Assembly: GCF_008831285.2 (NCBI RefSeq)
Contig: NC_045139.1
Coordinates: 5,554,704-5,618,703 of the forward strand
From: Nymphaea colorata
Taxonomy: Eukaryota; Streptophyta; Magnoliopsida; Nymphaeales; Nymphaeaceae
Reading direction: 5' to 3'
Length of the DNA stretch: 64,000 bases
The notes under the pieces were generated by a model, which saw only the letters and a list, made by a program, of their open reading frames with translations, was not told where the DNA came from and did no database searches. Shown in pieces: positions 1-12,321 of the stretch (the first letter of the stretch is position 1; each line of letters starts with the position of its first letter). Made by a program: the position numbers and the translations under genes.

Positions 1-1354
1 TGGAGTGTCGGTGGTGGTATGTGGTTGATGTCCCGTGACCCACACGAAAGAATGAACATCTAGATTTGAACTGCTAAAAAGATATGGGGCCCATAAAAAA
101 GAAAGTAATTAATTAATAAGTTGAATATATCGTTTTCAGGAAAACGTCAGTCCCATACATGCTCGCGGACCCACCTGGTCTGAGGCAGGACAGAACTCCG
201 GTTGTTGCCAATGGGTCAGATCTAGCTCTAAAGGTTTCGTCATCTTCTATTATCTGATTTTTATATTACTAGATTTTTAATATATTTGAGACTGCTTCGA
301 TCTATTTTTAAAATATGATAAAAATATGTTTTTTTATTAAAATTTATAAATGGAAAATATATGTAAGAATAAAATAAAAATAAGTTTTTTTTTTTAATTC
401 AATGGTAAAGTAAGTTTTCCAACAAGTTGTTTCGCTTTCTCTGTTGACTGTTTTACTCTTTTTGTCTTTTTAACTGCAGCATTTTTTTGAACTTTTTCCT
501 ATCAATAAATATTTTGTTTTGTTGCAATAAGTGTCAAATTGCTTCTTTTGTGTCAGGTTACTGCATATTTGTTTTTGTTTTTACTCGCTTTTATTATTTT
601 TATTTTTATTCCTTTTTCACGCGCTCCAAATATATTCTCTTGCTTCAAACTGCATCTCATTTTTCCATTAATAACTACAAGTCTCCCAACGCAAGTGCAG
701 TTTTTTTTTTGAGAAATGAAGTTTTTAAAAGACTGAAATTATGTAAATGGTTTGGACTGAGATTTCCATATAATTGCTTTCTATATAATCAGATTCAAAA
801 CGTTAATCAAATTTGGATTCTGTTTTCAAAAGCAAATTGAAAAATGAATATATGAATGAAGGAAACTTATATTGTATCTGAATCCAGCTTTTTTTTTTAC
901 ATCTAAATTTGAATCTAAATCCAACTTTTAAGTACATAACCAAGCTGGAGAAATCCATTTTCATTTAAAAGTTATGTTATCAAATTGGGTTGGGTTTTTT
1001 TTTATCAAATTAGGTTGCCAAAAAAGATTACTAAATTGAATCAAATTAAAATAGTTTGCAGATATGATTTAAATGAAAATATACCAATTTTAGCGAATCA
1101 TAAATCTGCCCTAATCTAACTAAATGGGTTTTGTATTTCTAATTTTTTTAATTTTCAAATTTTTATTATTTTTAAATTGAAATATATTTTTTAAACATTT
1201 ATCTGATTATCAAATGAGAAAGAATTTCAATAAAGAAATGGTGACAAGAATCATGGCTTTTTGAAATGGGGCGGACCAATTAAAGGGAAAGAACAATTAG
1301 TGGGCGCATGTTTCGGCTTCAATGTGCAGCAACATGATTAGGTGGGGATTTTTT
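1..1354. other. AT-rich intergenic DNA, no gene seen
   Basis: Long A and T runs and many stop codons in every frame. The open stretch at 487-840 on the plus strand translates to a Phe/Tyr/Lys-rich string typical of AT-rich noncoding DNA and is not called as a gene. No RNA gene or clear mobile-element end was seen. Confidence 0.6.
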
Positions 1355-1710
1355 GTCTGAAAGTTCTTATAGAAACCTCAAGTTTACCAAAATAGCGAGA
1401 AAACGACTCGCGTTTAAGTTTTTTCATTTAACCACTTAATGTGTGCTTTTTAATTAATTAAGAATGTTAAGGATCAGATTTGAATTAGATATATTATTAA
1501 TCATATTCGCTTTTTTAGTCGACTACAAACAACGAAAAGTAATATCTCAATTCAAAATTCTATTTCACAATCAATCTGAATCTGATTTTTATATTTATAT
1601 CCAAATAAAAATTTTGAACTAAATTTGGTTGATTTTCAAAATATAAGAGCATTTAGATAGAGCATTTAGATATACAAATTTGTTTTTAAATCCGATCTGA
1701 TTTTTTAATC

Positions 1711-1712
<2 letters not shown>

Positions 1713-1762
<50 letters not shown>
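1713..1762. repeat. (AT)n microsatellite
   Basis: About 25 uninterrupted AT dinucleotides, inside copy 1 of the local duplication. Confidence 0.95.
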
Positions 1763-1764
<2 letters not shown>

Positions 1765-1840
1765 CATATCCAAATTTTCGAAACAATCAATCCATATCCA
1801 GTCCAAATTAAAACGTGCGTCCATTATGGGAGCTGGTGGA

Positions 1841-1865
1841 GTTTTTTTTTTTTTTTTTTTTTTTT
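1841..1865. repeat. poly(T) run
   Basis: A run of about 25 T between the two local duplicate copies. It could be a reversed retroposon poly(A) tail, but no retroposon body was recognised next to it. Confidence 0.85.
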
Positions 1866-2333
1866 CTGAAACTTTCTGTGGGAACCTGAATTATAGTAAA
1901 ATAGAGAAAAACCGACTAGTGTTTAAGTTTTTTCATTTAACCACTTAATGTGTGCTTTAATTAGGATGTTAACGGATCGGATTGGAATTAGATATATTCT
2001 TAATCTTATTGGCTTTTTTGGATATTTACTTATTTAGATTCGAATTCAAACAATGAAAAGTCGTATCCAAATTTGAAATTCTATTTCATAATTTGAATCT
2101 GATTTTTATATTTATATCCAAATTTTGAACCTAATTTAGCTTATTTTCAAAATATAAGAGCATTAGATATAAAAATTTGTTTTAAAATAAATTTGTATCT
2201 AAATCTAATCAAATGTCATTTCTAAAATCAGAATTCCTAATCGAATATTAGTTTTTTTTCTCATATCTAAATTTTTGGAACAGTTCGGTCGGATATCGAG
2301 TCCAAATCACAGATATTGATATCCTAAGTCACC

Positions 2334-2625
2334 GAACTCTTTTATTTTACTACCGCACGGGAGTCCACATCGAATCGGGTGCGCACCAGATATAGGTGCC
2401 GCTTCGACTCACACCCGAGCCCAATTGAAATTTCATATTACTAAATTACTTATATAATATATGTTGTTTTGATATTTTCTTATGCAATATAATTATTCAA
2501 GTATGTTATATACATTAATAACTAACTTGTAATAATATGTTTATTCTGTTATATATATAATAAATCAAAAATAATAATAATAATAAAATACCGTCACGAT
2601 GTGCAGTTCCCGCACCCCCCACTAC
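2334..2625 (+). repeat. Dispersed ~0.3 kb repeat, family R, copy 1
   Basis: One of three copies in the window (others at 15085-15420 plus and 46032-46341 minus). Each has GC-rich ends containing gcaccc/gtgcgg motifs, and an AT-rich core with a landmark around 'attattcaagtatgttata' followed by a TAA-trinucleotide run. No coding capacity. Probably a non-autonomous transposable element; its class is not clear because no clean terminal inverted repeat or target duplication could be read. Confidence 0.7.
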
Positions 2626-3669
2626 GATGACATGGTTGACATCTCTAATTTCAATACAAGTTGAGACAGGCTGGTTAATGTAAAATATTATTTTGTTGTT
2701 TCTTCAAGAGCTGGTCTTTGTTCGCCAAAACAATTTGTTAGTTTTACATTCGTGTTTGCACTTGAATATTGTGTTAATATTCTGGAATCTGTTTCAAAAT
2801 TTACAGCGTCTCATTAACCTACCTCAACCTTTCATATAAAGTTATAGAACATTAATGTTGTGCTTCCGTTACCAAATGCTAGCATAAAATATTTAAGCTT
2901 GATAACATGCTAGATTCAAGAAAAACAGGATAGTGTAATGGGTCTTTTCCGATCACAGAGATGATCATGATTTTATTTTATTTTTGAAAGGAAAAATGAA
3001 ATTTTAATACCCTTTGCTAAAATTTTAGACGATGGGTGGTGGCACCACCTGATGGGACCTGCCGACGCCAATTTACCATTAATGTTGGTTTAATAATGTT
3101 TGTCACATAAAAATTCCTTTGGGACCATCCGTCACTTTTGCCTAGGATCCCTCTTAAGAAATTTTATATTTATACTTATTGATTTTCAAAAATAACTTCC
3201 AAATATTTTGTGGCCCGATCGGGCCTAAGCGTGGCCCTAGTCAGCCCGATAACGTATGGAGGCGGCGTGAGCTGGTCTGATAAATTTTGTTTATCGGGCT
3301 CGATTTAGCTAGATAAATTTTAGATATTATTTTTATTTTAATAGTAATATATATATATATAAATAAATATTTAAGATTCTCATTTAAAAATAAAAAACTT
3401 TTGAGAGAGCAACTGTCCACACCCATGTAAACGTTTTAGCCATTTTAGAGAAAATTGATATTTTCGAGATGTTAACTTTTTCACATTTATTTTTGTCCTT
3501 TTAATAGAACTTCTCCAAAAAAATATGTTCTTTCTTACTTTTTGCATGCTGAAAAAGTAACACGTGGGTGGTGCATATAACCAGCTTATGCTCCATTGTA
3601 TGTGGGAAACTTATTCCCTTCTCAAACAAGTTCTTCCCACTAAACAAACACCCCTTAGGTCTCCTTCTC

Positions 3670-3860
3670 ATGATTTAGTTCATGTAAGAATCGCGTTTGA
3701 ATCTTGTCATTCTGTAGACTGAGCTTTCTCATGTCAAAGTTTTTGTGAGATGTATTGGCCGTCTTTTTCCCCATGGTGTTGTTTTCCTGGTTGCACTCCA
3801 CGACTTACTCGTTGGATTTGCACAAACTGGAGTGGTCCTTGGAATTTTCGTCACTTCCAA
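3670..3860 (+). mobile_element. Possible tRNA-derived SINE fragment (A copy; B copy at about 9272-9470)
   Basis: The segment contains an A-box-like 'gatttagttcatg' and, about 25-40 bases on, a B-box-like 'gtttgaatcttgtc', the spacing expected for a polymerase III promoter in a tRNA-derived SINE. Both copies of the large duplication contain it. No poly(A) tail or target duplication was found, so this is tentative. Confidence 0.3.
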
Positions 3861-4371
3861 AGAGTGCCCTAGTTGATTGACTTAAAAAAACTCCGGGTTG
3901 GCGACTTGAGTGCCCTTCACCCAAAAAATTTCTGGTTCTGCCGTAGCTAAAAGAAATGAACTTGAAATGTTTTCTAGCGAAACAATGGTAAAATATTTCT
4001 GAAATAGTTTATCAATTCAAGATGCAAATTGCCTGCATTTTTCAAAATTTTAGTGTCCAAATTTTGGCTCTAACATATTTTTTTTTCCAAAAATTACAAA
4101 AGCTACACATTTTTTATTCTTAAAAGACCATAAATGACCCATATAGCTGGGTCAAATTCAAATGTCCCTCATATCATATGCAAATTGTGCGCGTATTAAG
4201 ACTGGGCATAGGACCAAGAAAACATTGTTCTCCCATCCAAACTTGAAGCCTGAGTCACATGGGTACTGATATTATTTGGATAAGATATGGGTGCATATAC
4301 AATAACTTTTAGAAAATACATAATATTACTTGCTCATTAAATGTTGATTTCATTTTAAATTTTTTTGTTAT

Positions 4372-4413
4372 ATATATATATATATGTAATATAATATATA
4401 ATAATAATAATAA
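4372..4413. repeat. AT / TAA simple repeats
   Basis: (TA)n followed by a run of 'ataata' units at a break point between copy A and copy B of the large duplication. Confidence 0.8.
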
Positions 4414-6511
4414 CCCTTTTCGGGGCACCATACAATACGGATTTGAAATAAGAACTGGTCGCCTATTAACTCATTTTCCGACCATTGCGCAACCCACTTG
4501 ATGAATAGTGGAATGTACTTGAAAGAAGTTCTTACTAATCAAATGACGTAAAACGTTTATGAAATGGTTTACCATTTTACTGTGCAAATTGTCTGGTTCG
4601 TATAAGATTTTTGACTGGAATTTTCGGTCAGACTTCTTTTTTCTGAAAGAAAAACAGAATGAGTACAGTTGAAATCTGTCTTTGTCACAGCCATCAATGC
4701 CCCTTTTATAGCATCCTTCCAACTTGGTCAGATTCAAAAGCTGCTAATGTCGAACGCAACTTGTGCGTGTGTCCAATTCAATGCTTTTATATAAAGAAGT
4801 TCGTAAAAATCAGACCATTAGGTTGGAGACAAAACATACATCAAGTTTATCATCTTTTGGACTTTGATTGTGTTTTTGTAATGAGCAAAAATGAATATCT
4901 CCCACAGCCTCAACATTTTGATAATATAAAAAATCAACGTTTTCCATAAAAATAACTTGAATTAAAGTACGTTTTATATCAAAAATAGTTTTTACAGATA
5001 TATTAGGGTATTTATATTTAAATTTATAAGCACGGTTTTGGGGGTTAACCAGACAGCCACTAAACAGTTCTTTTTTCTACTAATTTACACACACACACAT
5101 ATATACATAAATTTTTTTTGCAAGATAATCTTATGTATATAATCTTCAGAGTGATTAGCTGATGTATATTAAGCTAGTCATTTTTTTACTTTAATAATAT
5201 CTTTTTAATAATTGAAAAATGAAAGGCTCTTATAGCATCAAAGTCTGATATGAAAAAGAATTTGAACTAAAACACGATATATAAAATTGGTGTTTATGAA
5301 TACATTAAGATGCTCACAATTTGTTTAAAATATTTTTTAACATGCGTATACATATGCATAAGGATTCAAATATGGTAGATGACAGATGTTGTTGGATGAC
5401 TAGAAGTTAGGCACCCATTGATCAATGCATCATAAAGCATTGCTAAAAGCATCATAAATTGTTGTTAACATCATAAACCATTGATAAAAATCCATGACAA
5501 CTGCAGTTCAGTGACTTATTCTTTTGTCTTTGGCTCGCTCGGACCTGACAAAAAACTCGGGCCCAGACCAAGTGAGCAGTAACCTCATCCCACAGACCAA
5601 GTGAAGGCCGAAGCCTGAGCCCCGTCTGTTGCGCCAACCCTCTCAACTTTTATAAACAAGACAAAAATCGTTTCCAAAAGTAAGCAGTGGCATTATCACG
5701 ATTTTTTCGCTGAGGGACACTCGAGTCACCAACTTGGGTCTGGTATGGTCCGTATGGGCATTGCATGTGGCTGGCGCTAGGTCCAGCTTCATTCCCAACA
5801 AAATTTTTGAAGGATTGGTGTAGGCAGTGTCCCATATCAGCCTACAAGTAGCTTTGCTACTGATGGAGTTGAAGCAGCGGAATGGTGTCTGTGATCGGTT
5901 CTGAGTCTACGCAGCAAGTAAACCAGCGGCGACTCCAATATGCAGCAGCAACATGACTGTAACAGATGGAGAAGAAGAGAAAGAAAGAAAATCAGAAGCA
6001 AATGTGTTATCCTTCACGGGTTTGCTTCTATGAGGCGCCGACTTGAGAGAAAAACAACAACACTAAATGAGGGTATTGCTGGGCATTTATAAGCCAGCCT
6101 CATAGATTTTCCGTTGCCCAGCGGAAAAATCCCTAAAACTCGTAATTGCTGTGCAGTTACGAGTTTTAGAGATCTAGCTTATGGCCACTATCCAACAGCT
6201 ACACTGCGTATAAGTAAAGGCAATCAATCAATACTTACTATATACTTTTTCAGAATGGTTCATGGCGCTCATCCTTGAATACTTTGTTAAGAATGGTTCA
6301 TGACTTTCATCCATTCTTTTTGTGGCCATAAGCAGTAGTGGTGGAGCCAGATTTTTTTGCTTGAAGAGCACTTGAGTTACAAGCTCGCGTCTGGTGTGCA
6401 CATCTTATGTAATTTTTTAGTCATTTAAGTCCTTCCAATATACAAACTTTCAAAAAATCATGCACCACCTAAAGAAAAAGTCTGGGTTACCTTTTCAATC
6501 AGTCATTAACA

Positions 6512-6513
<2 letters not shown>

Positions 6514-6592
<79 letters not shown>
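6514..6592. repeat. (AT)n microsatellite, ~79 bp
   Basis: An uninterrupted AT tract. It produces a spurious open frame of repeated Ile-Tyr. Confidence 0.97.
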
Positions 6593-6596
<4 letters not shown>

Positions 6597-7110
6597 TAAG
6601 CAAAATATAAACCTTTTAATGTGTTTACATATACTACTTTAATAAAAATCTTGCTTTAGTTCAAGTGATTTTGTAAAAGTAATTGATCTTTACATTATCA
6701 AAATTTGGAGGTTATAAGAGCCGTTCATTTTTTTTACTATTAAAAATATTATTTAGTTAGAAAAATGATTAATTCAATATGTGCTTCTCATCAAATTTAT
6801 TACTGATTAATTTTACTAATTATCCCTAGACTATAGGGTTCGATTGTAAAAAAATATATTTTACTAATTAATTTTAATAGGCCTGATTTTTGTCCCTTAC
6901 TCACATGTATGGTTTTTACCAACTTTTTTATAACTATATACTTGTTTTTTTTTTATCAACTGCTGACTGGAAATTCTTTACCAATGTAATATATTACATT
7001 GGTACATGTCAGACGTGAGAAAACAAGTATATAAATGTCAGACACTTGAATAGATAAAGAACAATTTTCAGATCTAAGAGAATATATATACATATGTATA
7101 TATATAAAGA

Positions 7111-7218
<108 letters not shown>

Positions 7219-8033
7219 CAGTAATGAAAGTATGTATATAAATAAATATGAGAGAGAGAGAGAGATGGGCATGGGCCATGGGGGCGGTGGTTAGACCATG
7301 GGTGGCGGCACCACCTGATGGGACCTGCCGCCGCTCATGTACAATTACGAAGGTGAAGGATTGTTGGTTTATTAATGTTTGTCACATAAATATTCCTTTG
7401 GGACCATCCGTCCACTTATCATATACATAACCACCGCCATTCCACCCATCGCATCTCCACGTAAAGCCGTCACTTTTGCCTAGGATCTCTCTTCAGGATT
7501 ATTGTCACAAATCTGCCTATTAATTTGATTCGAGTCGGTTGTAACCGATTTGATTCGTCCAATTCAAAGGCCCCACATCTCAGCTTAGCCATTTTTAAAA
7601 ACGTTTTAAGAAATTTTATATTTATCTTTTATTTGAAATTTACCTATTGATTTTCATAAATAACTTCCAAATATTTTGTGGCCGATTAATTAGAGATGGA
7701 CATCGAGCCGAGTACCCAACAGGTATCCCGTACTCTGTCTTATCCGAACCAAGCTCCAAAAACTGGCTCGGGTCAGCCCGACAGAGGTTCAATTTGGCCC
7801 GATAAATTTTAAATATTATTTTTATTTTATTAACAATATATATATTTTATTATTAAAATATATTTTATATTTAAAAAATATTCTTTTTTATAATCGGTTT
7901 GGGTTACCTAGGCTTGGGTTTTGGGCATTGGGCCAGGCTGGAGTTTCGGGCATCGGGCTAGGTTGAATTAGTATCCGTAAACCTAGGGGTGAAGTCAGTT
8001 TCTTTTTTTTTTTTTTCTTTTTTTTGTGAGACA

Positions 8034-8285
8034 CTAAATATATGGTTAACCACATTTTAATTGAGCATGGGACAGTGACCCGGATCTAGTGGAGCTACTT
8101 CATATAACTAAACCCAAGTTTATTCAAGTTTCAACACTAAATTAAGCTTTCAAAGATATACCCTATAAATATATGGTTAACGAAAGTTTAATTGAGCATG
8201 GGACAGTGACCCGATCTCGTGGAGCTACTTCATATAACTAAACCCAAGTTCATTCAAGCTTCAACACTAAATTAAGCTTTCAATG
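8034..8285 (+). repeat. 125 bp tandem duplication
   Basis: Two adjacent units of about 125 bp (8034-8158 and 8163-8285) share 'gagcatgggacagtgaccc' and 'ggagctacttcatataac' with few differences. They sit in material present in copy B but not copy A. Confidence 0.85.
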
Positions 8286-8423
8286 ATCTGTCATTGCCTC
8301 AACCTAAATTTCCTTAACTCACTGTATCGGAGAAAGGGAAGGGGCATGGTTTATCTGACTACAGCTGCCACTGGAGGCTCAAAGATGATACAATTCCATT
8401 CAACATCGGCTCTTTGGTAAGTA

Positions 8424-8615
8424 AGGGCAGAGGGAAGGGGGGGCCCGCCTAGGCCATGGCCCCACCCAGCCAATGAAAAATTTGTTTTTTACATTGAAAA
8501 AAATAATATTTTTTAATTACGTAATGTATTTTTGTATTAAAATTCAATTTGGCCCTACTCGGATCAGAGATCGGACTGCCGGCCCGCCCCTGAATAAAAT
8601 CCTGGCTCCGCCCCA
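8424..8615 (+). mobile_element. MITE-like element, 'ggagccag' family
   Basis: A GC-rich start with a run of G and 'ggcccgcctaggcc', an AT-rich middle, and an end 'tcctggctccgcccc'. Related copies at 16629-16803, 45567-45742 (inverted) and 54809-54988 share a start like 'ggagtggagccaaggt' and an end like 'ttctggttttgctc', so the termini are imperfect inverted repeats. Non-coding and non-autonomous. Confidence 0.5.
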
Positions 8616-9928
8616 GTTGGTAAGGGACTGTACAAACTCTTTTAACAGATACTCTACAAGTTGATCTTTTTATGTGCTCAATTTTGTTTCTTTTTGGCTT
8701 AGCCTGGTTTTTTGATTACTCGTGAGGGGTTGTTGTGTTAGCAGCTCTGGTTTTGACCGATAGATGTATGGCATCCCTGTCATCCTTGTATATCTTTTTT
8801 TTGTCGTGTACATATGATTTCTTCTTAATAAATGGTGAGGAGCCTATCTCCCAACATCCTTCATTGGAAGGGAAGGGGCGTGGTTGGTGTGACGGTGTCT
8901 CACTTGGTGGGTGGGGAACCCAGGGAGATGACCCGCTTAATTCCCATAAAAAATAGGGATGCACCATCGTAGATCAAGTTGCATGCACCACCCTACCCTA
9001 GCACATGCAAGTACATGCACCAACTAGAAATGGAGGGCATTTTAGCCATTTCAGAGAAAATTGATATTTTCGAGATGTAACCTTTTTCACATTTATTTTT
9101 GTCCTTTTAGGGGAACTTCTTTCCAAGATATTCTCGTCATTTCCTATCTCGTGCATGCATAAAAAAGTAAGCACATGGGTGGTGCATATAACCAGTTTCT
9201 GCGCCATTATATATGGTGGAGACTCCTTCCCTTCTCTGACAAGTTATTCCAGCTAAACAAAAGCGCCTCATGTCTCATTTTCATGATTTAGTTCATGTAA
9301 GAAAAGTTGTGGAGGTTGTGTGTTTGAATCTTGTCATTCTGCAGCCTGAGCTTTCTCATGTCATAGTTTTTGTAAGATGTATTGACGGTCTTTTTTCCCA
9401 TGTTGTTTTCCCGGTTGCACTCTACGACTTTGTTTTCCCGGTTGCACTCTACGACTTACTCGTTGGATGCACTTGCACAAACTGGAGTGGGCCTAGTTTA
9501 TCGACTTAATAGTTACGTAAGGTAGCCGCACTAAATCTGGGTTGGTGACTTGAGTGCCCTTCGGCCAAAAAATTCTGGTTCTGCCATTATTAAAAACCCG
9601 AACCTGAAAAGTTTTTTAGCGAAACAATGGTAAAATATTTCTGAAATAGTTTATCAATTCAAGATGCAAATTGCCTGCATTTTTCAAAATTTTAGTGTCC
9701 AAATTTTGGATCCAACATATTTCTCCCCAAGAATAACAAAAGGTACATTTTTTTTTTCTTAAGAGACCATAGATGCCCCTTATAGTTGGGTCAAATTCAA
9801 ATGCTCCTAATGTTACATGCAACTTGTGCTTGTGCTTGTATTAAGGCTGAGCATTGGGTCAGATAGCTGTCGGGTAGTTGGGAATCAATCACCAAACTGA
9901 TTGGCTCTGGACTGCAATATGTTTACGC

Positions 9929-9980
<52 letters not shown>
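9929..9980. repeat. (AC)n(AT)n compound microsatellite
   Basis: About 13 AC units followed directly by about 13 AT units, inside a segment found only in copy B of the large duplication. Confidence 0.95.
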
Positions 9981-10390
9981 CAACAGTCGACTTAGGCTGA
10001 GACTGAGCTTGATCCTTGATAGTCAGGGTAACTCGGCCCGATGCCCAACCCTTTATATCCAATTTGATACTACTGTATAAAAATATAATATCATCTATAA
10101 TTGAAAAATATGGGCTGAATTTGATGAGGGTGTCAAGTACCAAACAAATCGGGTCACACAACGCATAACCAGCTTCATAAAATAATCATGGTTCAATTCA
10201 ATAGAGGCTGCTTGATTTTTCCTTCTTCAAACTTCAAACTTGAAAGATATGGACCAAGAAAACATTGTTCTCCCATCCAAACTTGAAGCCTGAGTCACAT
10301 GAGTACTGATATTATTCGGACACGCGTATAAAGATATGGATACATATACAATAACTTTTAGAAAATACATATGCGAAGATGCAGCAGGAT

Positions 10391-10415
10391 ATATATATAT
10401 ATATATATATATATA
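10391..10415. repeat. (AT)n microsatellite
   Basis: About 12 AT units, at the place where copy A has a shorter TA run. Confidence 0.9.
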
Positions 10416-12246
10416 ATACAAAAAAAATTAAATGAAATCAACATTTAAATGAACAAGTAATATAATTAAAAACATTGTTCACATTAATAAAAAATAACTT
10501 TTAAAAGGCATAATGAAAACTGAGTTAAAAAACTAAATCACATAATTGTGGAATATAATTGCGCCATGAGCCGACTCCCTCCACTTTCTACCGTGTATGC
10601 CATTTTTTTCTTTTTCGTGCATGCATAAACATGGTTTTACATGATGAGAGCATCTTTTTCGATCAAGAGTCTCTTTTTACTGCCATTTACGTGAATCATC
10701 AGAACAAAAAAGTCAGGTTTGTCTCTCTTCTCTTCTCTATCTATCTTTTTACCACAGTTCAGGATGCCCCCTTCTTCGTTTTCATCATCTTGTGTAGGGA
10801 TATTATTGTAAAATAATGTAAATTATATCATTTTCTTTATTTATGTAGTCTAAATAAACATGATTTCAACAATTCATTCATTTCTATCCAAACAAACATT
10901 ATAATTACTTATTTCCTTTTCATTTCTCATTCCCTTTCCCTCTCTTTTTTTTTTTCTTTCCTTTCTACCCCTCTTTCCTTCCCTTTCTCTTCACAGAAAC
11001 ACTTCATAACCTTTGTTTTGGAAGTAAAACGAGGCCCCATAACATCATTTTAGAGTGTCATCCAAACACCTTCAACAAACAAGCCAGTAAGCCACCAAAT
11101 TTTGGATTTAAATTTCTTAAATAATTGATTATATTTACATGAAGACAATCGAGCACACTTTCGACCATTGCGCCAACCCACTTGAGAATTAGTGGAATGT
11201 TCTTGAAAAGAAGAATTTCTCACTAATCAAATGACGAAAAACATTTATGAAATGGTTTACAATTAACTTCTTTTTCTGAAAGAAAAACAGAAAAAGTACA
11301 GTTGAAATCTGCTTTTGTCACAGCCATCAATGCCCCTTTTATAGCATCCTTCCAAGTTGGCCAGATCCAAAAGCTGCTAACGTCGTGTGCAACTTGTGCT
11401 TGTGTCCAATTCAATGCTTTAATATAAAGAAGTTCGTAGAAACCAGACCATTAGGTTGGAGATAAACCCTACATCAAGTTTATCACCTTTTGGACTTTGA
11501 TTGCGTTTTTGTCATGAGCAAAAATGAGTATCTCCCATAGCATCTACATTTTGATAATATAAAAATCAACGTTTTCATAAAAGTAACTTGAATCAAAGTA
11601 TTTTTTGTATCAAAGTAGTTTTTTACAAATATATTAGGATATTTATATTTTGCTTCTAATAACTGTTTATACAAAAAATAAAACCATGTTTTGTTGACAA
11701 AATGGTGTTTTGCCTCCAAAACATGGTTTTGGGGGTCATCCAAACAGCCACTAAAGGGTCTGGTTTTTTTGTTCCAGACCAAACGGTCTACTTTTTACCA
11801 ATTCACACACACACGCACACATATATATAACAATTGTTAATCTTAAGAGTGATTTGATGTTGTATATTAAGTTAGTCATTTTTTTTACTTTAATAATTTT
11901 TTTGAATAATTGAAAAACGAAGGGCTCTTATAGCATCAAAATTTTGATAGGAGAAAGAATTTTGAATAATTTTTTTGAATGTTTATGAATACATTAAGAT
12001 GCTCACAATTTGTTTAAAATATTTTTTAACATGCATATACATATACATAAGGGTTCAAATATGCTAGATGATGGATGTTGTTGGATAACTAGAAGTTAGG
12101 CACCCATTGATGAATGCATCATAAAGCATTGCTAAAAGCATCATAAATTGTTGTTAACATCATAAACCATTGATAAAAATCCATGACAACTGCAGTTCAG
12201 TGACTTATTCTTTTGTCTTTTGTCCATCCGATAAGATCATGCATCT

Positions 12247-12248
<2 letters not shown>

Positions 12249-12312
<64 letters not shown>

Positions 12313-12321
12313 TGTGTGTGT
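12249..12321. repeat. (CT)n(GT)n compound microsatellite
   Basis: About 23 CT units and then about 13 GT units. Absent from the matching position of copy A (near 5530). Confidence 0.97.

Larger units (their letters stand above)
1355..2310. repeat. Tandem duplication of a ~0.5 kb AT-rich unit
   Basis: Two similar direct copies lie side by side, about 1355-1800 and 1865-2310. Shared landmarks include the stretch around 'ttcatttaaccacttaatg' near 1423 and again near 1931, followed in both by a 'gaattagatatatt' segment and a 'tttatatttatatccaaat' segment. Copy 1 carries an (AT)n run that copy 2 lacks, and a long T run separates the copies. Nothing in it is coding. Confidence 0.7.
3027..6460 (+). 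repeat. Large direct duplication, copy A (~3.4 kb)
   Basis: Collinear with 7289-13675. Shared landmarks in order, A then B: 'accacctgatgggacctgcc' at about 3044/7311; 'ttgatattttcgagatg' at about 3454/9061; 'ttctcccatccaaacttg' at about 4228/10268; 'agccatcaatgccccttt' at about 4688/11322; 'gttgttaacatcataaacc' at about 5460/12151; 'tttgctactgat' region at about 5853/12700; 'gtggtggagccagattttt' at about 6340/13432. Copy A looks shorter because it has lost segments and because B carries insertions. No intact gene is visible; the short open frames are not conserved in length between copies. Confidence 0.85.
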
